From Nocardia ignorata NBRC 108230 (lineage in GTDB: Bacteria > Actinomycetota > Actinomycetes > Mycobacteriales > Mycobacteriaceae): a DNA stretch of 64,000 nt. A program made the translations under genes and the position numbers. Shown here in pieces: positions 58,280-64,000 of this stretch. The stretch's first letter is position 1, and each line of letters begins with the position of its first letter. The stretch covers positions 1-64,000 of the forward strand of contig NZ_BDBI01000023.1 of NCBI RefSeq assembly GCF_001612905.1, read 5' to 3'. A model generated the notes under the pieces. That model was not told the origin of the DNA. It saw only the letters and a program-made list of their open reading frames with translations, and made no database searches.

Positions 58280-58446
58280 TTCTGCCACGATGTCTGCCCC
58301 TTCACGATCGCGGATCCCGGCGCTGCCGGCACTGAAAAGCGTAACCACCTGGGGCCGTTCGTGGGGGCGTCCAGCACTCTTGGACGGCCGGTTCTCGAGA
58401 AACCCCTGGTCGGCGCCGAGCTGACCGACCGGTAGGGTCGGCCGCG

Positions 58447-59130
58447 ATGGCTGTCCTCCTGCTCACGCTGCTCGGGTTCGCCCTGCTGGACGCGCTCGAC
58501 GTGTTGCTGGTGGCGATCACCACCGCCGTGGTCGCCGACAGCAGGCTGGCCAGACGTTCGCCGCTGGTCGGTGTGCTGAGCTTCCTCGGCGGTGTCTTCG
58601 CGGTATCGGTGCTGTTCGGCGTCGCGACGGTGCTCGGCATCGACTTCCTCGTCCGCCTGCTCGACTTCGACCTCACCCCCACCCTGCGCTACTGGGGTGA
58701 GCTGGTGATCGGGCTAGTCCTGATCGCGGTGGCGGCGATTCCGGTCGACGCGGGCGCGGCGCCGGGCGGCCGGTGGGTCCAGCCGGTGCGCAAGTACCCG
58801 TGGCTGATGGGGGTGATCGGTTTCACCCTCGGTCTGGCGAAGGTGCCGACCTCGGTGCCGTACCTGGCGGCGCTCGCCCTGATTTCCGCGCAGCGTCCGC
58901 TGCCCGCGAGCTGGCCGGTGCTGGTGGCGGGCTACTGCCTCGTGGCGCTGGTGCTGCCGCTGGCCGTGCTCGCGCTGGCGTTGCGCAGAACCCCTGGGGC
59001 ACGGCGGATGTACCGGATGCTCGTCCGTGGCGTGACCCGGTACGGTCCGCCGGTGGTTCGTGTCCTTTTCGTCGTGTTCGGTGTCGTGCTCGTCGTCGAC
59101 GCGCTGGTCCACGCCGGGCAGCTGTGGTGA
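58447..59130 (+). CDS. GAP (Sap-like) family membrane exporter
   Basis: 227 residues with six helices and a compact loop. The GAP family (sulfolipid-1-addressing protein and LysE-related) moves lipids or small solutes in mycobacteria. LLGFALLDALDVLLVAITTAVVAD and VIGFTLGLAKVPTSVPYLAALALIS are its blocks. TAGGGT (58433-58438) lies 8 nt before the ATG, so the mRNA may be leaderless. Divergent from the EspC-like gene across 167 bp. Substrate unknown. Confidence 0.78.
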   Translation: MAVLLLTLLGFALLDALDVLLVAITTAVVADSRLARRSPLVGVLSFLGGVFAVSVLFGVATVLGIDFLVRLLDFDLTPTLRYWGELVIGLVLIAVAAIPVDAGAAPGGRWVQPVRKYPWLMGVIGFTLGLAKVPTSVPYLAALALISAQRPLPASWPVLVAGYCLVALVLPLAVLALALRRTPGARRMYRMLVRGVTRYGPPVVRVLFVVFGVVLVVDALVHAGQLW

Positions 59131-59256
59131 GGGCCCCGGGCGGCCGCTCAGGAACACGTCAGGTCTATCGAGTACGGTCATAACGAATCGATGACGTGCC
59201 GCGGCGCCCGCACCCTGGGCCGCCGGGCGTTACCAGGTGAGCAGGGAGGGCGACCC

Positions 59257-59976
59257 TTGAGGGTTACCGTTGTTGTGCCGACCTACAACGAGCGGGAAAA
59301 TCTGCCGGTGGCGGTGGAGCGGCTGACGGCGCTGCCGGTGCCCGATCTGCATGTGCTGGTGGTGGACGACAACTCACCCGACGGCACGGGCGAGGTGGCC
59401 GACAAACTGGCCGCCGAGCTGCCGAACGTGGTGAGCGTGCTGCACCGCACCGAGAAGGACGGCCTCGGCCGCGCCTACATCGCGGGCATCACCCAGGCCC
59501 TGGCCGACGGCGCCGACGTGGTGATCCAGATGGACGCCGACCTCTCACATCCGGCCGAGGTGATCCCGGCCATGCTCGAGAAGCTGACCTCCGAGGACGT
59601 CGGCGTGGCGCTCGGCTCCCGCTACGTCCCCGGCGGCTCCACCGCCGAGGAGTGGAAGTGGTACCGCAAGGCCCTCTCGGCCTGGGCCAACTTCTACGTG
59701 AACCTGATTCTGCGCCTCGGCGTCAAGGACGCGACCGCCGGTTTCAAGGCGTGGAAGGCCGACACCCTGCGTGCCATCGACGTGGCCTCCATCCGCAGCA
59801 ACGGTTACTCGTTCCAGGTGGAGATGAACTACCGCGCGATCAAGCGTGGCTACACCATCGCCGAGGTGCCGATCCGTTTCGAGGAGCGCACGGTCGGCGC
59901 GTCGAAGATGAGCCTGAAGGTGCAGCTGGAATCGGCGCTCATGCCGTGGAAGCTGCTGTTCGGCCGTTCTGTCTAG
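59257..59976 (+). CDS. ppm1: Polyprenyl-phosphate mannose synthase (Ppm-type GT2)
   Basis: 239 residues starting LRVTVVVPTYNERENLPVAVERL, a family GT2. The metal-binding DxD is VVIQMDADLSHPAEV, and the DPM signature block VDDNSPDGTGEV is present. It uses GDP-mannose to mannosylate polyprenyl phosphate, the donor for the GT87 enzyme and other mannosyltransferases. TTG 59257 has GGGAGGG just upstream; an ATG at 59191 would add 22 basic residues. No lipoprotein acyltransferase domain is fused, unlike mycobacterial Ppm1. Confidence 0.9.
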   Translation: MRVTVVVPTYNERENLPVAVERLTALPVPDLHVLVVDDNSPDGTGEVADKLAAELPNVVSVLHRTEKDGLGRAYIAGITQALADGADVVIQMDADLSHPAEVIPAMLEKLTSEDVGVALGSRYVPGGSTAEEWKWYRKALSAWANFYVNLILRLGVKDATAGFKAWKADTLRAIDVASIRSNGYSFQVEMNYRAIKRGYTIAEVPIRFEERTVGASKMSLKVQLESALMPWKLLFGRSV

Positions 59977-59990
59977 ACCACCCGCGAAAA

Positions 59991-60020
59991 GGCCCGGCCG
60001 GGAACGTTCCCGGCCGGGCC
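59991..60020. terminator. Bidirectional terminator
   Basis: A 30-bp perfect palindrome, with arms GGCCCGGCCGGGAAC and GTTCCCGGCCGGGCC, followed by CTTCG. It is 14 bp after the ppm stop and 12 bp before the stop of the convergent DUF6069 gene. Confidence 0.8.
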
Positions 60021-60032
60021 CTTCGCTGTGTG

Positions 60033-60473
60033 TCACTGCTCGGCGATGTGGCGGCGCACGCCTTCCAGTGCGATCACCATGACCGGCACCAGCACCACGT
60101 GCATCAGCGACAGGGCGATGGTGGAGGCGGTGTCGAAGCCGGCGGTCAAGGTCATGCCGATGGTCGCGATCGACAGCACCGAGCCGACGACCGCGGCGAC
60201 TCGCAGCACCCCGGTCCACTTGTAGGAGACCAGCATCGCGGCGGTCAGTCCGATCAGCAGCGGAACCACCGACATCAGGATCACCCCGCCAGGAGCGACG
60301 TCGGCGACCTTGCCGTCGGTGGTCGTGGTGAACGAACCGCCCGCTGCCTCGCCGATTCCCCAGACGATCAGATTCGCGATCAGGGCGGCGGCGACGGCGC
60401 CGAGCACGGCGACGGGCCGGTTCAGGGCAGGCAGGGTGCGGGTGGTGGTTGCGGTGGTGACTGCGGTGGTCAT
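60033..60473 (-). CDS. DUF6069 four-helix membrane protein
   Basis: 146 residues. Thr-rich start (TTAVTTATTTRT) then four helices: VAVLGAVAAALIANLIVWGIGE, GVILMSVVPLLIGLTAAML, VAAVVGSVLSIATIGMTL, and IALSLMHVVLVPVMVIALEGV. The layout fits DUF6069, seen in actinobacteria and of unknown role. ATG 60473 is chosen. An upstream AT-rich stretch at 60500-60540 may be the promoter. Confidence 0.75.
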   Translation of the reverse strand: MTTAVTTATTTRTLPALNRPVAVLGAVAAALIANLIVWGIGEAAGGSFTTTTDGKVADVAPGGVILMSVVPLLIGLTAAMLVSYKWTGVLRVAAVVGSVLSIATIGMTLTAGFDTASTIALSLMHVVLVPVMVIALEGVRRHIAEQ

Positions 60474-60588
60474 GATGTTCTCCCTCATTCGGTGGTGACA
60501 CAATCTTCAAACCTGAAGAATGGTTTAGGTCAAGGGCGGGCGGCGGCATCCGCCTGAGACCCTGGTCACATTCCGGGAGGGTGAGCTG

Positions 60589-61929
60589 TCAGGCGCTCGG
60601 CCAGTTCAGCAAGGTGCGTTCGTAGAGCCTGCGGACTTCTTCGATCTCCTCGTCCATCGCGGCGGGATTCCACGTCGACACATCGATCGGCGGCAGAATC
60701 GCCACGTCGACGACACCGCTTCGGGCGATGGGTGAGTCGCGCCAGGCGATGTCACCGGCATTGCGGATGACGATCGGGATCACCGGGACGCCCGCCTGCT
60801 TGGCGATGTGGAAGGCGCCCTTCTTGAACGGGCCGAGCCCGCGGGTGTACGAGCGCGTGCCCTCCGGGGCGACGGCGATCGACAGACCTTCGCGCAGCGT
60901 CGAAACGACCGGTGCCAGCGCCGCTTTCGCGCGTTCGGTGTCGGAACGGTCGATGAAGGTGACGCCGACGAAGCGCATGAGCGGTCCGAAGAGGGGATGC
61001 GACCGCAGTTCCTTCTTGCCGATGCCGGTGACGCCACCGTCGAGCACCTTGGGAACGATGATGACGTCGAACTGGCTCTGATGGTTGAACAGGAACACGG
61101 CGGGCCGTGGGGCACGGGCGTTTTCGGCTCCGACCACGCGCAGCTCGACGCCGAGGGTGCGCAGGGTCGCGGTGGTCCCGTCGTGCATGAGGGCGTCGGC
61201 CATGGCCTGGCGATCGCGGGTGTAGGACTTGCGGATCACGCCGGTCATGGCACCGGTGACGAGGGCGATGAAAGCGAGGACGGTGCGGGCGTAGTCGATC
61301 GGGCTCGGCGCTGTGCGGGGCTGGAACGCGCTCGGGTCGACCGACCGGATGCCCGCCGATTCGAGCAGCGCGGGGGTGTCGGCGTAGACATAGCCGATCT
61401 CGCAGTCGCGCGCCGCGGCGAATTCGCCCACCGCTTCGGCTTTCTCGGTCCCCCACAGCGGCGGTCCATCGAGCTGACCGGTGAGAATACCGTTGTCGGT
61501 GGCGAACTTCGTGCACAGCACGTTGTCGATGCCGAGGAGTTCGGCGAAGGGGCCCACCTGGTACACCGGCAATTCGCTGACCAAAAGCACTGTGTGTCCG
61601 GCGGATCGGTGTTCACGGACCAGCTGCCAGGCTTCGGGGAAGACCCGGCCGTGCATCTCCGTGCGGAAAACGCCGCGACCCAATTTCTCGAGTTCCGCTT
61701 CCGGCACACCGGCCCACGCCCGTTCGGCTTCGCGGAGGAAACGCTGATGGTCCCGTCGGAAGCCGGTCAGCATCGCGTCCCGCCGAGCGTCGCCGCGCCG
61801 GCGACGCTTGCCGGGCAATCGCTTTCGGGGCAATGCATCGACTACAGCCAGGGTGTCGAAGACGGCGAGCACCCGATCGCCCTGTGGACCGGTTCTGATG
61901 GCGGTGACCGCGTCGTCGATGCCGCTCAC
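60589..61929 (-). CDS. HAD-like/1-acylglycerol-3-phosphate acyltransferase fusion (PlsC type, degenerate HAD)
   Basis: 446 residues. C-terminal PlsC domain with HX4D motif (NHQSQFD, 282-288) and PEGTRS (355-360). N-terminal HAD-IB domain keeps a motif II-like LLVSEL (115-120) and Lys163 but has VFDTLAVVD (23-31) in place of DxDxT and YADTPALLES (182-191) in place of GDSxxD. This suggests the phosphatase half is inactive. A helix (215-230) lies between domains. The related Rv2483c protein is also a HAD-PlsC fusion next to PlsB2. Its start overlaps the plsB stop by 4 bp, so it follows PlsB in phosphatidate synthesis. Confidence 0.87.
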   Translation of the reverse strand: MSGIDDAVTAIRTGPQGDRVLAVFDTLAVVDALPRKRLPGKRRRRGDARRDAMLTGFRRDHQRFLREAERAWAGVPEAELEKLGRGVFRTEMHGRVFPEAWQLVREHRSAGHTVLLVSELPVYQVGPFAELLGIDNVLCTKFATDNGILTGQLDGPPLWGTEKAEAVGEFAAARDCEIGYVYADTPALLESAGIRSVDPSAFQPRTAPSPIDYARTVLAFIALVTGAMTGVIRKSYTRDRQAMADALMHDGTTATLRTLGVELRVVGAENARAPRPAVFLFNHQSQFDVIIVPKVLDGGVTGIGKKELRSHPLFGPLMRFVGVTFIDRSDTERAKAALAPVVSTLREGLSIAVAPEGTRSYTRGLGPFKKGAFHIAKQAGVPVIPIVIRNAGDIAWRDSPIARSGVVDVAILPPIDVSTWNPAAMDEEIEEVRRLYERTLLNWPSA

Positions 61930-64000
61930 AGCGAGTTCCGATTCGATGGGTCGAGCGAGGCGGCCCGGGCGATCCGTTCGCCGAGATCACGTAATTGCTG
62001 CGCGAATTCGTTGCGGCGCGCGATCAGGTCGTCCTCGCCACCGGGCTCCGCCGGAGCGATCAAATTGTGGTTGTCGGCCAATTTCCACGCGCTGGTGAAC
62101 AATTCCGTAGATACCGATTCGGGGCTGTGTAGCCGCTGCTGCAACAGCATCTGCTTGCCGACGGCGACACATTCGTCGATGAATTCCTTGCGGTCGATGA
62201 CGGCGTCGGCCGGGCGGGCAGTGAGCCGTTCGGCCACCACGAGTTGCGCGTCGAAGAACGAGCGAAGGACACGGTGCGCCATGACGAAGCCCGACTCGGT
62301 GAGCGCGCTGAGGAACTGCTGATCGAGGCGGTCGTCGGGGGTGTTCTCGTCCCATTCGGGGACGATCACACGCACCTCTTCGATGATCTGGTCGGCGAAT
62401 TCCTCACGTTCGGGGAAGAAGAATTCGAATTTGAGCAGGTCACGCAGCGCGAAGGCGGCCCGCCATGCCGCCCGGAGCGGGTCGTCGCCCGGTTGTTCGA
62501 CGGCGGTGAGCGCGGCCAGCTCGAGAATGGCCCGGTTGACGAACCAGTGCACCGCGCTGTTGCGGTAGAACGCCGCCTCGAGGTGGGCGCCGGGTTCGAT
62601 GGAGTACACCGGTTCCAGCCCGCCGCGATACACGGTGACCACCCCGGCCAGCGCCAGCTGTTCGAGGACGACCTGCAGGCCCTGCTCGTCGCGCAGCTTG
62701 GACAACTCACCCGCGGGCAGGCCGCGCCGATCGATATAGCCGAGCACCGGATCGAGCACGGTGCGTACCTGGCCCAGTGTCAGCGCGCGTTCGTGCACGC
62801 CGAGCAATGCCAGGGTGACCAGGGCGTTGACGGTGATCGGGGTGACCGCGTTGATCCGCACCGCCACGTCGAAGGCCAAGCGCTGCACGGCTTTGCGTTC
62901 GGTCTCGCTCAGCTCCGATTCGTCGGGCACCTTGGTGGCCCCGGTCGCGGTGTCGTGCAGCGGGATGGTCTTGGGCCGTTCACCGAGTGGGTCGCCATGG
63001 GTTTCCAGCCGTTCGCGCGCCGAAATCGCCTCGCCGAAGCGAACATACACGCGTCCGGCCGAATGCTGCTGACTGCGAACATATCTGGCGAGCCACGCGA
63101 TGCCTTCCGGCTTCTTCTTGCCGCCTGCCTGCTCGCTGGCGATGGCACCGAGCTCGTTGAGCCGCTCGTAGGTGATCGACACCGGCACCAGCATCACGTC
63201 CTCGACGCGACCCGATCGTACTGCCGCCGCAAGGTAATTGAGCAGGCCGTACCTGGGTGGGCGCAGCTTGCCGGTCCTGGTCCGGCCGCCCTCGAAGTAC
63301 CACTCCATATTGAACCGCTTGGACAGCAGGTAGGCGAAGTACTCCTCGACCACCGCCTTGTACACCTCGTCGTCGCCGAAGCTGCGCCGGATGAAAACGG
63401 TGCCGGTGCGCCGGGCGATCGGACCCATCGGCCAGAAGTTCAGGTTCGCCCCACCGATCACATGGTTGGGTGGGAAGTCGTTGCGGGCCAGCACGTCGCC
63501 GAGGACGAAGGCGTCCACATACGAGCGGTGCGAGGGCAGGAAGACCAGCGGGTACTTGCGGTTGAGCGAACGCAGGGCGTCCAGGCCGCCGAGGTCGGTG
63601 TCGACCTTCCAGGTCGAGGCGTGCACCGGGCGCATGGCCTGGGTGAACAGATCCGACACCAGCCTGCTCTGCGCGGCGACCAGCTCGCGCAGCGCCTTCT
63701 CCGCGCTGCGGTGGACGTGGGCGGGATCGGAGCCGAACTCGTCGGCGATGTAATCGAGCTTGCGCTGGAATTCCGGTGAGTCGAGGATTTCCTCGGCCAC
63801 CAGCTGCGGCACCTTGTAGCGGTCGCCGATGACCGTGCGTTCCGCGCGTTCGAGCGCGACGACCGCCGCGCGCAGCACCGAGCGGGCGAAGGCGTCGGGC
63901 GAGCCCGATCGCAGCAGCGCGGCGGCCTCCGGATAATTGGTGCGCAGCTCGCTCAGCCGCGCGGGCGCGCCGACCAGCACCTGATGGCGGTCGGGGTGGG
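61926..64000 (-). CDS. plsB: Glycerol-3-phosphate acyltransferase PlsB (5' end outside window)
   Basis: At least 691 residues visible; the reading frame runs off the window edge, so the N-terminus (about 90-100 residues by comparison with mycobacterial PlsB2) is missing. The acyltransferase blocks are LPSHRSYVDAFVLGDV (HX4D), GTVFIRRSFGDDEVYKAV, and EGGRTRTGKLRPPRYGLL. It transfers an acyl group to sn-1 of glycerol-3-phosphate at the membrane. Coupled by a 4-bp overlap to the PlsC gene. Confidence 0.93.
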   Translation of the reverse strand, partial: HPDRHQVLVGAPARLSELRTNYPEAAALLRSGSPDAFARSVLRAAVVALERAERTVIGDRYKVPQLVAEEILDSPEFQRKLDYIADEFGSDPAHVHRSAEKALRELVAAQSRLVSDLFTQAMRPVHASTWKVDTDLGGLDALRSLNRKYPLVFLPSHRSYVDAFVLGDVLARNDFPPNHVIGGANLNFWPMGPIARRTGTVFIRRSFGDDEVYKAVVEEYFAYLLSKRFNMEWYFEGGRTRTGKLRPPRYGLLNYLAAAVRSGRVEDVMLVPVSITYERLNELGAIASEQAGGKKKPEGIAWLARYVRSQQHSAGRVYVRFGEAISARERLETHGDPLGERPKTIPLHDTATGATKVPDESELSETERKAVQRLAFDVAVRINAVTPITVNALVTLALLGVHERALTLGQVRTVLDPVLGYIDRRGLPAGELSKLRDEQGLQVVLEQLALAGVVTVYRGGLEPVYSIEPGAHLEAAFYRNSAVHWFVNRAILELAALTAVEQPGDDPLRAAWRAAFALRDLLKFEFFFPEREEFADQIIEEVRVIVPEWDENTPDDRLDQQFLSALTESGFVMAHRVLRSFFDAQLVVAERLTARPADAVIDRKEFIDECVAVGKQMLLQQRLHSPESVSTELFTSAWKLADNHNLIAPAEPGGEDDLIARRNEFAQQLRDLGERIARAASLDPSNRNSL

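Overview
High-GC actinobacterial chromosome, most probably Nocardia or a close relative (Rhodococcus-like Corynebacteriales). The evidence is the strong codon bias, mycothiol synthesis (mshD), a DesA1-type acyl-ACP desaturase, an LmeA-type phospholipid-binding protein, Abhydrolase_9 proteins and a gamma-butyrolactone-receptor-like TetR. From about 2.3 to 52 kb the gene order follows the Mycobacterium tuberculosis block purS-purQ ... pepC, purL, Rv0807, purF, purM, Rv0810c-Rv0824c, from memory and without an alignment. Three things interrupt it: a peptide ABC transporter between purF and purM, an asparaginase/MOSC pair, and a cydABDC operon.

Layout. 0-2.2 kb: end of a secreted-type protein, M20 peptidase, MBL-fold hydrolase. 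2.3-25 kb: purine genes purS-purQ, purL, purF, purM, interspersed with an AmiC-like sensor/MarR pair, an M18 aminopeptidase (probably leaderless), a GT87 mannosyltransferase, two paralogous membrane alpha/beta hydrolases with a CPBP protease, a YhgE/Pip-type membrane protein and a complete dipeptide importer. 25-29.5 kb: DUF3073 protein, asparaginase II, MOSC, YgfZ, and a class IV aminotransferase. 29.5-35.5 kb: cytochrome bd oxidase and its CydDC exporter behind a strong dyad. 35.6-35.9 kb: an unexplained short transcription unit with tiny ORFs and a predicted RNA fold.

35.9-41.9 kb: nitrobindin-like protein, then sulfur genes (sseC, rhodanese, DUF4395) behind a cysteine-rich leader peptide, thiX, lmeA, GlnR-type regulator, mshD. 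42-46.8 kb: pstSCAB with candidate Pho boxes, convergent with phoU. 46.8-52 kb: LCP ligase, dusB, Mce-associated-type protein, desA1. 52.4-55.6 kb: five tRNAs (Lys, Glu, Asp, Phe, Asp), a GBL-receptor-like TetR and a quinone oxidoreductase. 55.6-58.3 kb: a three-gene type VII secretion-associated module with an EspC-like protein. 58.4-64 kb: GAP-family exporter, polyprenol-phosphate mannose synthase, DUF6069 protein, and a plsB/HAD-PlsC acyltransferase operon that runs off the window.

The genes group around purine synthesis, redox and sulfur/thiol metabolism (mycothiol, rhodanese, CydDC), phosphate and nitrogen sensing (Pst/PhoU, GlnR) and envelope lipid/glycan building (GT87, LmeA, LCP, DesA1, Ppm, PlsB/PlsC). 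No insertion sequences, CRISPR arrays or prophage genes were seen. Terminators, leader peptides and dyads were found by eye and are not computed.
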